This document shows, piece by piece, positions 9,025-17,093 of a stretch of DNA of 64,000 nucleotides. This stretch comes from Candidimonas nitroreducens (lineage in GTDB: Bacteria > Pseudomonadota > Gammaproteobacteria > Burkholderiales > Burkholderiaceae_B). Position 1 is the stretch's first letter, and each line of letters starts with the position of its first letter. The notes beneath the pieces are model-generated. The model searched no databases and had not been told where the DNA came from. It worked only from the letters and a program-made list of their open reading frames with translations. The translations under genes and the position numbers were made by a program. Location: assembly GCF_002209565.1 (NCBI RefSeq), contig NZ_NJIH01000009.1:186001-250000 (forward strand), read 5' to 3'.

Positions 9025-9846
9025 ATGATTAGCCATCGACGAATTTTGATTACCGGGGCGGCCGGGCAACTGGGCACGCTGCTGCGTGCGTCTTTGCGGG
9101 GAAAGGCCGAAATTCTGCGGCTTTCCGACATTGCTGCGCTGGGCCCGCGCCGTGATGGGGAAGAACTCTGCCCTTGCGATCTGGTTGATGCTCATGCCGT
9201 ACACGAGTTAATGCAGGGCGTCGATCAAGTGATCCACTTGGGGGCAAGCCTGAATGTGGATGACTGGGATCAAACCTTGCAAGTCAATATCGCAGGTACC
9301 TACAACGTCTTCGACGCTGCGCGGCGTGCTGGCGTCAAACGTGTCATTTATGCAAGTTCGCACCACGCCATCGGCATGTATCCCATCCAAGAGCACTTGG
9401 ATGACCGGGCGCCGCTGCGTCCCGACAGCCTTTATGGACTCAGCAAGTGCTTCGGCGAGAACACGGCCCGTTATTTCTGGGACAAGTTCGGCCTCGAGTC
9501 CGTGTGCCTGCGTATAGGGTCGACCCGGCCGAAGCCCAGTGAACCGCGAGAGCTTTCGACCTGGCTGAGCGAGCCCGACTTCAGTTTGCTCGTACAGGCC
9601 TGCCTCGATGCGCCGTCCGTAGAGTTCAGCATTGTGTACGGCGTATCGGACAACGCCGATTCTTGGTGGAATAACACGCACGCCGCGCGCTTGAACTACG
9701 CCCCAAAAGACAAGGCGGAGCGCTACCGCGATGAAATCCAAGACCTGGTTGCCAGCGGGAAATGCCCTCCCCGCTATGCGTTCCAGGGGGGCAAGCGGGC
9801 CGATTACGGCTTGGTCTTGCCGCGCAATAGGCCTCTCGAACCCTGA
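9025..9846 (+). CDS. udh: Uronate dehydrogenase-like SDR
   Basis: A 273-residue extended SDR. The NAD loop GAAGQLG is at 11-17 and the catalytic S111/Y137/K141 set is present in ASSHHAIG and LYGLSK. The sequence follows characterised uronate dehydrogenases over its length, including RLSDIA, RRPDSxYGLSK-like and VYGVSDN segments. Udh oxidises D-galacturonate or D-glucuronate to aldaro-1,5-lactones. The next gene encodes a galactarolactone-isomerase-like hydrolase, consistent with the oxidative uronate route. AAGGAAAA precedes the ATG. A related D-erythronate dehydrogenase role (DenD is also an SDR) is less likely from the sequence. Confidence 0.82.
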   Translation: MISHRRILITGAAGQLGTLLRASLRGKAEILRLSDIAALGPRRDGEELCPCDLVDAHAVHELMQGVDQVIHLGASLNVDDWDQTLQVNIAGTYNVFDAARRAGVKRVIYASSHHAIGMYPIQEHLDDRAPLRPDSLYGLSKCFGENTARYFWDKFGLESVCLRIGSTRPKPSEPRELSTWLSEPDFSLLVQACLDAPSVEFSIVYGVSDNADSWWNNTHAARLNYAPKDKAERYRDEIQDLVASGKCPPRYAFQGGKRADYGLVLPRNRPLEP

Positions 9847-9861
9847 TTCCCCTACAGCCTC

Positions 9862-10704
9862 ATGAATGCCCCGAGCCCCTTTTCCTTGCCGGCAGGCGCC
9901 TGTGACACGCACTCACATATTTATGGCGATCCGTCTCGCTATCAGATCCTTCGGGGGCATCGCCTCGACCCCCAGTCAGAGATCGCCGATTACCTCCGCG
10001 TGGCAGAGCCGTTGGGGCTGGAACGGCTGGTGCTCGTGCAACCCAAGGCATACGGCGGCAACTTCGCTTGCATGCTCGACACCATTGCCCGGCTCGGTGT
10101 CGCCCGGGCAAGAGGTGTCATCATGCCCGATGAGACGTTGACGAAAAGCGATTTGGAACGGCTTGATCTGGCCGGCGTTCGGGGAATTCGGTTTTTGTTT
10201 CCGGACGATGCGCCTATCGACACCTCTGCTATCCGGCGCACAGCGGTACAAATTGCTGCACAAGGATGGAGCCTGCTCGTGCAGGGCGGCGGCCTGGCTC
10301 TCGCATCGAGTGTCGACGCCTTGCTGGAAATGCCGTGCCCGGTCGTTATCGACCATTTGGGGCGCCTGCCTGGCCACTACTCGACTGAGTCGCACGCATT
10401 TCAGGCGCTCTTGAAATTCGTGCGCCGGGGGGGCTGGCTCAAGCTAGCCGCGCCATACTACAGCACTCCTCACGGGGAGGCCGACTTCAGAATGGTAGAA
10501 TCCCGGGTGCATGCCTTGTTGGACGAAGGCCCCGAGCGCATCATCTGGGGCATGAACTGGCCGCATCCGAATTTTCTTCCTGCCCAAAAACCCGATGATG
10601 CCAGGGCGTTGCAATCGTTCTTGAGCGTGCTTCGTTCGCCGTCGGAACGGTCTGCGGTATTCGTCCAGAATCCGGCTCGGCTTTATGGCTTTCCCGAGTC
10701 GTAG
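9862..10704 (+). CDS. Amidohydrolase (COG3618), D-galactarolactone isomerase-like
   Basis: A 280-residue TIM-barrel amidohydrolase of the LigI/Gli group. CDTHSHIYGD near residues 14-23 carries the HxH motif, VIDHLGRLPG is the conserved strand-6/7 His-bearing segment, and WGMNWPHPN near the end holds the final barrel signature. The group includes 2-pyrone-4,6-dicarboxylate lactonase and D-galactarolactone isomerase. It starts 15 bases after udh, so aldarolactone isomerisation or hydrolysis is the likely step. The ribosome site is weak, suggesting translational coupling. Confidence 0.8.
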   Translation: MNAPSPFSLPAGACDTHSHIYGDPSRYQILRGHRLDPQSEIADYLRVAEPLGLERLVLVQPKAYGGNFACMLDTIARLGVARARGVIMPDETLTKSDLERLDLAGVRGIRFLFPDDAPIDTSAIRRTAVQIAAQGWSLLVQGGGLALASSVDALLEMPCPVVIDHLGRLPGHYSTESHAFQALLKFVRRGGWLKLAAPYYSTPHGEADFRMVESRVHALLDEGPERIIWGMNWPHPNFLPAQKPDDARALQSFLSVLRSPSERSAVFVQNPARLYGFPES

Positions 10705-10775
10705 AACGCTGTTTCGATTGCTTGCGCCGCGTACGACATCGTCATTTGAATCGTTTTATTCTGCGCGCAGTTAAT

Positions 10776-11525
10776 ATGCGTTCCATGGCCGATAACACTA
10801 CGTCGCTCGCTTTCCTGCAGTCCGCATCTTTGCCTACGCTCCTGAAGGAACAAATCGAGCAGATGATCCTGAATGGCGAACTGAGCGCCGGGCAGCGCAT
10901 CAACGAGCTTGCGCTTGCGCATCGGTTTGGCACCAGCAGGAGCCCCATCCGCGAAGCGTGCCGCCAACTAGAGCAGGCGGGTCTTGTCGAGGTCATAAAG
11001 AATCGAGGTGTGTTCGTACGCAGCGTCGATGTAGACCAGGCCCTGGACATCTACGAAATAAGAGGGGCGCTGGCTCAATTGGCGGGAGGGCTTATTGCCA
11101 AACGCGCCACAGAAGAAGATATTGCGGCGTTGCGCGCCATGGTAGAGCGCATGCAAGGCCTTGCCGCCGCCGGCAACATAGAGGAATACTACCATTTGAA
11201 TATTGCGTTCCATACCCGTTTGGTGGAATGTTCCCGCAACGAGCGTTTGCTCGAAATGCTGCAAGGCACTGACAAGGAATTGCACTTGTACCGGCACCGC
11301 AGCCTGGTACAGCCTCAAGGGCTGATAATCTCGAACCAAGAGCACTACGATATCGTCCAGGCAGTAGCGGCCCATGACGTGAAGCGTGCCCAGAGCGCTT
11401 TCAAAAAGCATGTATTGAATGGCAAGCAGCGCGCCATCGCAGCGATGGCGAAGGGCCAACGTGTCGATGAGGGCCAGGTGGCCGATGGCGATGGTGATTG
11501 CCAGGTAGATTGCCGTATTTCCTGA
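10776..11525 (+). CDS. GntR-family (FCD) transcriptional regulator
   Basis: A 249-residue regulator. The winged-helix domain (residues about 15-78) contains GQRINELALAHRFGTSRSPIREACRQLEQ-type sequence, and an FCD ligand domain follows with the metal-binding D..H..H pattern. Such proteins are usually repressors released by an acid or sugar acid. It lies downstream of udh and the lactonase gene and before otnI/otnC on the other strand, so it probably controls the acid-sugar locus. The ATG at 10776 was preferred to an upstream in-frame CTG/ATG because it keeps the normal short arm; ATG at 10785 is also possible. Confidence 0.88.
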   Translation: MRSMADNTTSLAFLQSASLPTLLKEQIEQMILNGELSAGQRINELALAHRFGTSRSPIREACRQLEQAGLVEVIKNRGVFVRSVDVDQALDIYEIRGALAQLAGGLIAKRATEEDIAALRAMVERMQGLAAAGNIEEYYHLNIAFHTRLVECSRNERLLEMLQGTDKELHLYRHRSLVQPQGLIISNQEHYDIVQAVAAHDVKRAQSAFKKHVLNGKQRAIAAMAKGQRVDEGQVADGDGDCQVDCRIS

Positions 11526-11739
11526 TCTACCCAAGCCGCCTGCCCGAGTTCTGTTGTCAGCCACTGGGGTAATGCGCCATCGTTCTGCGGATGCCGGCGC
11601 GCCGGGTCGACCCGGCTTCCGTTTCGGCCGCCTACGGTCAAATGCTCTGGAAGCCTGTCATGGCAGCCAGATAAATTGCATGCTGTTTGGCGGGCGACGC
11701 CTTCATTCCGAGACCGATGTGACTACTGGCCTGGCTTGG

Positions 11740-12573
11740 TCAGATAACCGGGTATGTGGAATGGCTGCGTAAGGTACGCAGCCAAGTCAGGCCGCGAGAG
11801 GTTGCCCCCGCTTCGGCCCCGAGCTTGGGACGGTATTCGCAGCCTATCCAGCCCTCCCAGCCGTGTTGCTGCGACTCTGATGCGATCAGATCGAAAATAT
11901 AATTGTCGTTGATTTCCCCGGTGGTCGGTTCGTTGCGCGACGGTACGCTGGCAATTTGGAAGTGCCCAACCCTACCTGTTGCAATCCAACGGCTAATCGC
12001 AGTGCTCAGGTCGCCCTCTGTTATCTGGCAGTGGTAAAGATCCATCTGCACCTTTAGGTTCATGGCGCCAACGGTTTGGACGATATCGTGCGCTTGTGTT
12101 TGGGTGTTTAGGAAATAGCCAGGCATGTCTCGGTGATTGATCGGCTCGATCAGTACTTCCCGGCCAATCGGGGCAGCCAGTTCGGCGGCCCATGCGACGT
12201 TTGCTTCGTAGGTGGCACGCATTTGCGCCGCATCGATGCCAGGCGGGCATATGCCCGCCATGACATGCACCCGTCTGCAGTCCAAGGCCTGTGCATATTC
12301 CAGTGCTTTGTTGAAGCCGGCTCGAAACTCCAATTCCCGGCCAGGGATACAAGCTATCCCTCTGTCACCCTGATCCCAATCCCCGGCGGGGGCGTTGAAT
12401 AATACTTGCTCCAGGCCATTATCGTTGAGGCGTGCAGCGATGTCTCGGGCATCCCAGGGATACGGAAACAGATATTCAACGGCATGGAACTCGTCCCTGG
12501 ATGCGGCCGAAAACCTGTCGAGAAAGTCGGCATCGTTATAGAGAAAGGAGAGGTTCGCAGCAAATTTGAGCAT
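11740..12573 (-). CDS. otnI: Hydroxypyruvate isomerase family, OtnI-like
   Basis: A 277-residue xylose-isomerase-like TIM barrel of the Hyi family. It opens with KFAANLSFLYND and contains the metal-binding glutamates in EPINHRDMPGYF and the terminal CEYRPK segment. OtnI interconverts 2-oxo- and 3-oxo-tetronate. The otnC-like gene is immediately upstream (20-base gap) and otnK is at 5.5 kb, giving three of the four genes of the L-threonate/D-erythronate pathway. A hydroxypyruvate isomerase role is the alternative. Confidence 0.85.
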   Translation of the reverse strand: MLKFAANLSFLYNDADFLDRFSAASRDEFHAVEYLFPYPWDARDIAARLNDNGLEQVLFNAPAGDWDQGDRGIACIPGRELEFRAGFNKALEYAQALDCRRVHVMAGICPPGIDAAQMRATYEANVAWAAELAAPIGREVLIEPINHRDMPGYFLNTQTQAHDIVQTVGAMNLKVQMDLYHCQITEGDLSTAISRWIATGRVGHFQIASVPSRNEPTTGEINDNYIFDLIASESQQHGWEGWIGCEYRPKLGAEAGATSRGLTWLRTLRSHSTYPVI

Positions 12574-12593
12574 TCGAGGGGCTTATTCTTGGG

Positions 12594-13247
12594 TTACCAG
12601 CTTGCCTTAAAGGTGCTGTGTAATTCGTCGATTTGCATTTTGGTAAGGGCCGCCGGGCGTGTTAGCAGGTACAACCGGGCGGTTTCCTCGAGTTCTTCCA
12701 GCACCGCCGACGCTTGCCCGGGGGTTTCGGCCCACACCGTAGGGCCTAAGCGCGCAAGCATGACAGCCCGGATCGGTCTGCCGGCAGCTTCCATATCGCG
12801 GATTTTCTGGCTTACGGCGTTAGCAGTGTGCGGCGAGCCAGGGTGATGGTAGCCTATCACCGGCACATGCCCGACCTTCATGACGAAGTAAGGCGTGATC
12901 GGCGGTAGCAGATCCTCACGAGCGTCCGGGTTGGCCAAGGTCAGGGCAACGGCATGGGTCGAATGGGTATGAATGATGCTGCGCGCTTGAGGCGCCGATT
13001 CGTAGATCTTCCGGTGCAAGACGATGGTTTTCGAGGCACGGTCGCCGTCGATCTGCTGGCCGTTGGCGTCGAGCCTGGCCAGGTTAGAGGGATCCAGGCT
13101 TCCCATGCATGCGTCTGTCGGTGTAATCAGAAAGCCGCCATCATCCAGCTTTGCGCTGATGTTTCCAGCCGTCGAGTGCACATAGCCGCGCGCATACAGC
13201 GATGCCCCTACGCGGCAGATCTCACGACGCAATGCAGTTTCAGTCAT
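12594..13247 (-). CDS. otnC: Class II aldolase family, OtnC-like, with altered zinc site
   Basis: A 217-residue class II aldolase/adducin protein. STAGN (25-29), ITPT and IIHTHSTH (zinc ligands H93 and H95) match the family, and the C-terminal EELEETARLYLLT is typical of 3-oxo-tetronate-4-phosphate decarboxylase OtnC. The usual NHGP segment, whose histidine is the third zinc ligand, reads ARLGP (165-169): CGC TTA in place of the expected Asn-His codons. The reading frame is otherwise intact. It is the first gene of an otnC-otnI pair. Either the zinc site is remade by another residue or activity is lost. Confidence 0.8.
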   Translation of the reverse strand: MTETALRREICRVGASLYARGYVHSTAGNISAKLDDGGFLITPTDACMGSLDPSNLARLDANGQQIDGDRASKTIVLHRKIYESAPQARSIIHTHSTHAVALTLANPDAREDLLPPITPYFVMKVGHVPVIGYHHPGSPHTANAVSQKIRDMEAAGRPIRAVMLARLGPTVWAETPGQASAVLEELEETARLYLLTRPAALTKMQIDELHSTFKASW

Positions 13248-13539
13248 TTGATGGGCTTGACATGTCGGATGCTTTCACGAAGAAACCCGGCCCGCAGAAT
13301 TTCCTGATCCGGGTGCCAAATGAAGAAAGCAATCGCTCGAGTTTACGACAACCTACGGGCTAGGTGGTGCATGTGGGCTTTGCATCGGCAACAAAAGCTT
13401 ATACCGCCTCCGAGCGCGCATCGGATACCTATACCTGAATAGTCTGGCCTGCGTAAGCAGGCGGCGACATGAGCCAGGGCGTAGCCAAAAGTCGCTCCGC
13501 TTCGCCGGCGGGCATTCCCCGCCAGCGGGTATCTGCTCC
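13248..13539. other. Intergenic stretch without a recognised gene
   Basis: It lies between the otnC start and the end of the TRIC-channel gene. It must hold the otnC promoter; I see no conserved protein, RNA or repeat in it. Confidence 0.5.
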
Positions 13540-14160
13540 TCAGTCGCCTTTGGTGAATCGCGGCAGGTTCCAGTGGAACACCAGCGACAGGCAGCGTATC
13601 GCAAAGCACAGGGCAATGGCCGCCCACGAGAGCCAGTGTGCCGACCAGCCGGCGATTTCTCCGCCCGTTTGCAATGCCGCCGCGAGCAGCGCCGCCGAAG
13701 CGTAGATTTCCTTTTGCAGGATGACCGGGGTGCGATTCAGCAGCAGGTCGCGCAGCACCCCGCCACCCACCGCCGAAATCATGCCCAGAATGATGGCCGC
13801 TTCTATGCTGTGGCTGTGGCCCAGGGCCTTGTGGGCGCCGAAAACCGCGAAAAACCCCAAGCCCGCCGCATCGAACATCAGCACCGGGTGCGAGAGCTTT
13901 TGCACCAGGTCTTCGGCGCTGAGAACCAGGCCGGAGGCGATCAAGGCCAGCGCCAGGTAACGCCAGTCGGCCAGGCCCGCGGGCGGCAGCGCCCCGATGC
14001 AGACATCCCTGATGATGCCGCCGCCGCAGGCGGTGGTGTAGGCCAGCGTGATGATGCCGAACAGATCCAACTTTTTCTGGTGCGCCGCAAGCGCGCCGCT
14101 GATGGCGAAGACGAACGTACCTATCAGGTCGAGCGATGTAAACAATGCTTGCGTAGTCAT
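13540..14160 (-). CDS. TRIC-type cation channel family protein (YicG/UPF0126)
   Basis: A 206-residue inner-membrane protein with about seven hydrophobic segments in two repeats. Each repeat carries the TRIC signature: ACGGGIIRD in the first and AVGGGVLRD followed by P in the second. Prokaryotic TRIC channels conduct monovalent cations, mostly K+. The start at 14160 (MTTQALF) was chosen over an upstream ATG at 14217 because the latter adds an arginine-rich non-membrane tail and lacks a ribosome site. No functional link with neighbours is apparent. Confidence 0.88.
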   Translation of the reverse strand: MTTQALFTSLDLIGTFVFAISGALAAHQKKLDLFGIITLAYTTACGGGIIRDVCIGALPPAGLADWRYLALALIASGLVLSAEDLVQKLSHPVLMFDAAGLGFFAVFGAHKALGHSHSIEAAIILGMISAVGGGVLRDLLLNRTPVILQKEIYASAALLAAALQTGGEIAGWSAHWLSWAAIALCFAIRCLSLVFHWNLPRFTKGD

Positions 14161-14296
14161 TCCCGCTGCCTTTACGTTTCCCGGACAACCGGGCCGATGC
14201 CGGCAAGCATATCGCAAGTTCGCCTGTGTGGCCGCAGGCCTGTTCCGGATCTGCGGCGCTGCCGCGGCAATATTGCGGCGCTTGAGTCAATCGAAT

Positions 14297-14314
14297 TTAT
14301 CGTAACTACAAAAA
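14297..14314. promoter_or_regulatory. brnO: Upstream half-conserved copy of the brnT operator
   Basis: TTATCGTAACTACAAAAA matches the perfect palindrome at 14332-14349 at 16 of 18 positions and lies 35 bases upstream of it. It may be a second binding site for the BrnA antitoxin. Confidence 0.5.
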
Positions 14315-14331
14315 ACACTGGCTTTACTCTA

Positions 14332-14349
14332 TTATTGTAACTACAATAA
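14332..14349. promoter_or_regulatory. brnO: Perfect palindromic operator before brnT
   Basis: TTATTGTA-AC-TACAATAA has perfect 8-base arms around a 2-base centre, ending five bases before the first brnT codon. BrnA-type ribbon-helix-helix antitoxins autorepress at such inverted repeats, so this is the likely operator. Confidence 0.65.
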
Positions 14350-14353
14350 ATAG

Positions 14354-14620
14354 ACGCAAGTTACATTCGATCCGGCCAAGAACGACAGCAATGAGCACAA
14401 GCATGGTGTCCCGCTGTCTTTGGCGGCTGAGTTCGAGTGGGAAGATGCGCTGTGTTGGGAAGATACACGCTACCGCTACGGTGAGCCGCGTATGGTGGCT
14501 CTGGGCTACATCGGCTTGCGCTTATACAGCGTGGTCTTTGTCGATCGTGGCGGCAGGCGACGCATTATCAGCCTGCGCAAAGCGAATTCAAGAGAGGTAA
14601 AGCGCTATGCCGAAACTTAA
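14354..14620 (+). CDS. brnT: BrnT-family ribonuclease toxin without a normal start codon
   Basis: The frame encodes VTFDPAKNDSNEHKHGV through RRRIISLRKANSREVKRY, an essentially complete BrnT (about 88 residues) with the RelE-like fold's core residues. The only codons between the in-frame TAG at 14351 and the conserved V-T-F-D-P start are ACG and CAA; the first usable start (TTG at 14420) would remove the first strand and helix. ACG at 14354 sits exactly where an ATG is expected, so a one-base ATG-to-ACG change is likely. The stop overlaps brnA by 14 bases, as in brnTA operons. The toxin may be silent or weakly made. Confidence 0.75.
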   Translation, partial: TQVTFDPAKNDSNEHKHGVPLSLAAEFEWEDALCWEDTRYRYGEPRMVALGYIGLRLYSVVFVDRGGRRRIISLRKANSREVKRYAET

Positions 14621-14885
14621 GCCGGGGACTATTCATCCCACGCTGGAAGAGGATGCCTCCATCCAGCGGGGCATTGCTGCAGATCCCGATGCTATGGAAT
14701 TTGGCGAAGCTGATGCCAAGCGCGCAAAACGCATGGGCCGCCCGCGGCTGGACGCACCGAAGGTGCCGGTCACTATCCGCTACGACCAAGATGTGATCGA
14801 TGCGTTCCGGGCGACTGGCGATGGTTGGCAGACCCGAATGAATGCGGCTTTGCGCGAGTGGTTGCGGGATCACGAGGCCGCGTAG
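14607..14885 (+). CDS. brnA: BrnA-family antitoxin
   Basis: A 92-residue antitoxin. The N-terminal 45 residues are the toxin-binding arm (PTLEEDASIQRGIAADPDA region), and the C-terminal part KVPVTIRYDQDVIDAFRATG..WQTRMNAALREWL is a ribbon-helix-helix DNA-binding domain. It neutralises BrnT and represses the operon. It overlaps brnT and has AGAGAGGTAAAG upstream as ribosome site. Intact. Confidence 0.88.
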   Translation: MPKLKPGTIHPTLEEDASIQRGIAADPDAMEFGEADAKRAKRMGRPRLDAPKVPVTIRYDQDVIDAFRATGDGWQTRMNAALREWLRDHEAA

Positions 14886-15019
14886 CGGTCAGACTTATTA
14901 TTGGTGCGGCCTGTTGGGGCATAGATTTAACGCCGCCGAGCGGCCGCGTGGATCCATAGCGCTAATGCCAGGCTTGGGCATCACAAGCCGTGCGTGCTGC
15001 TCAATTGATAATCGTCAGA

Positions 15020-15838
15020 TCAATAATCGCCGGACGCGGGTTTCCCGGCAGTTGAATGGCCGCGGAAGCGTGCGGCCGCGGCGTCCAGCCCATCGCGCAG
15101 CAGGATGGTATCCAGCGCCACGGCGACGAACTGCGCGCCCAGATCCAGGCATTCGCGCGCCCGCGGCTCGTCCACCATCAAGATGCCCGGAGCCTTGCCG
15201 CAGGCGCGGATGCGGCCGATGGCGTCGTCGATGCGGCGCTTCACTTCCGGGTGGCGCGCCTGGCCGGGAAAGCCGAGGCTGGCCGACAGGTCTGCGGGGC
15301 CGATGAAAATGCCGTCGATGCCGTCGATGGCCGCGATCGCCTCGATTTGTTCCAGCGCTTCGCCTGTTTCCACCTGCACCAGCAGGCACAGTTCCTCGGC
15401 GGCGCGGGCCACGTAGTCGGTGCTGCGGCCGAAGTTGGATGCGCGGGTCGAGCCGCCCATGCCCCGTATGCCTTCGGGCGCGTAGCGTATGGCGCGCACG
15501 GCGGCCTGGGCTTCCTGGGCGTTCTGCACGAAAGGCAGCAGCAGCGTTTGGGCGCCGATGTCCAGGTAGCGCTTGATGAGCACCGGGTCGTTCCACGCCG
15601 GGCGCACCACCGCGTGCGTGGGCTGCACGCCCGCCGCGGGGTGCGCGGCGGCCACGGCCTGCAGCTGGTGCAGCATCAGCGGTACGTCGGTGGGCGTGTG
15701 CTCGGTGTCCAGCAGCACCCAATCGTAGCCCGCGCCGCCTATCAGTTCGCAGACGAAAGGCGAGGGGATGGTGGACCAAAGGCCGATCTGCGCGCGGCCC
15801 GCGCGCAGGGCTTGTTTGAAATGGTTGGTGTAAGACAT
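15020..15838 (-). CDS. HpcH/HpaI aldolase family protein
   Basis: A 272-residue class II pyruvate aldolase. LLDTEHTPTD, VQVETGEA and GPADLSASLG carry the catalytic His and the Mg/Mn-binding Glu and Asp of the family. These enzymes split 4-hydroxy-2-oxo acids (HpaI in homoprotocatechuate, GarL in glucarate breakdown) into pyruvate and an aldehyde. The start at 15838 (MSYTNHFKQAL) replaces a longer frame with an unlikely N-terminus. The adjacent aromatic ring-cleavage genes favour a meta-cleavage role; the sugar-acid locus at 5-13 kb is the alternative. Confidence 0.85.
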   Translation of the reverse strand: MSYTNHFKQALRAGRAQIGLWSTIPSPFVCELIGGAGYDWVLLDTEHTPTDVPLMLHQLQAVAAAHPAAGVQPTHAVVRPAWNDPVLIKRYLDIGAQTLLLPFVQNAQEAQAAVRAIRYAPEGIRGMGGSTRASNFGRSTDYVARAAEELCLLVQVETGEALEQIEAIAAIDGIDGIFIGPADLSASLGFPGQARHPEVKRRIDDAIGRIRACGKAPGILMVDEPRARECLDLGAQFVAVALDTILLRDGLDAAAARFRGHSTAGKPASGDY

Positions 15839-16216
15839 GTTCAATCCGATCGAGAAAATATGTTCCAGGCCCCGGGTTCTTCCATGCAAGGCCCGTCCGG
15901 CGTGCAGGGCCGGCCCGGCGGGCTCCGGAGCCTGCCGGCCGGCTTATTGAACCCGGGTCTGTTCCATAGGGCTTATATGGCTGTATTCTTGGCGGAACCC
16001 GGTGCCGTGTCTCGGAAGTTCGCACCCATGAAATCGAGTTTTCGTGCACATGGCACTAGCTGTATAACATAACAAACGTGCACCGGATGGCGCTGACGCC
16101 GGCATATGCTTCTTCGCCGAACGGGGCGCCGCTGTATAGTCTTCAATTGCCTGGCGCCCGCGCTTTTTCGGAAGTGGCGAGGCGTGCGGCCGAACTGCCT
16201 GCGCATCGGGGGCGCC
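15839..16216. other. Divergent promoter region, aldolase/VOC protein
   Basis: 378 bases between divergently transcribed genes. It must contain both promoters; I see no gene, and no strong inverted repeat. Confidence 0.5.
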
Positions 16217-17086
16217 ATGGAACACCCTTATGATAGATCTGCAGAAGATACGGGCAACATCATTGCGTATGAGCATCTGAATACGCGTGTGCCCGACCAG
16301 CTGCTTGCGACCGTCTTCTATCTGACCGGCTTGGGCCTGACGCGCGACCCGTACGTCATGCCGCACGTGGCCAATATGTGGGTCAACATCGGCAGCAGCC
16401 AGTTCCATCTTCCTACGGGCAGCCCCCAGGTTCTGGGCGGCCACGTCGGCGTCGTCGTCCCGTCGCGCCAGGCGCTGCGCGAGCGCATGGAGGCCGTGCG
16501 GCCCTTGCTGGCGGGAACCCGGTACATGGCACATGAAACCAGCCAGTACCTGGAACTTACCAGCCCGTGGGGCAATGTCTATCGCTGCTTCGAGGCATCG
16601 CCAGAGCCCGGCAGCGTCATGCTGGGCGTGTTGTATGTGCAGCAGGACGTCGCCGTCGGCTCGGCCGCCGCCATTGCGCGCTTCTATCGAGAGGTATTGG
16701 GCGCCCGCGCGGATGTCGTCGACGACGCAGAGGGCGTCACGGCGCATGTGGCGAGCGGCTCGGGGCAAACCTTGCGGTTTCATGAAAAAGCCGGCCCGCT
16801 GCCGGCATACGAGGGCGCGCACGTGGCGATTTATCTGGCGGATTTTTCCCGGCCCTATCGCTGGCTGCTGCAGCGCGGCCTTATTACCGAAGAATCCAAC
16901 CGGCACCAGTATCGCTATCAGGACATCGTAGACGTCGAAAGCGGCGCCGTCTTGACGGTGCTCGAGCATGAAATGCGCAGCCTGAAGCACCCCTATTACG
17001 GCCGGCAGCTGGTAAACCGGGACGTCTCCCAGACCGGCCGCCACTACGTGCCCGGCCAGGACGATTTCCGCTGGCGCAGAGCGTAA
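16217..17086 (+). CDS. VOC-superfamily dioxygenase-like protein
   Basis: A 289-residue two-module VOC (glyoxalase/bleomycin/extradiol) protein. The first module covers IIAYEHLNTRVPD to about residue 120, the second starts near LGVLYVQQDVAVGS and ends with VESGAVLTVLEHEMRS. The pattern of His (YEHLNTRV) and a terminal Glu is compatible with a metal site, but the classical DHBD-type extradiol signature is not clear. It stands alone on the plus strand between the aldolase and an IclR gene. Product could be a lyase or isomerase of the ring-cleavage pathway. Confidence 0.7.
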   Translation: MEHPYDRSAEDTGNIIAYEHLNTRVPDQLLATVFYLTGLGLTRDPYVMPHVANMWVNIGSSQFHLPTGSPQVLGGHVGVVVPSRQALRERMEAVRPLLAGTRYMAHETSQYLELTSPWGNVYRCFEASPEPGSVMLGVLYVQQDVAVGSAAAIARFYREVLGARADVVDDAEGVTAHVASGSGQTLRFHEKAGPLPAYEGAHVAIYLADFSRPYRWLLQRGLITEESNRHQYRYQDIVDVESGAVLTVLEHEMRSLKHPYYGRQLVNRDVSQTGRHYVPGQDDFRWRRA

Positions 17087-17093
17087 GGCTGCG

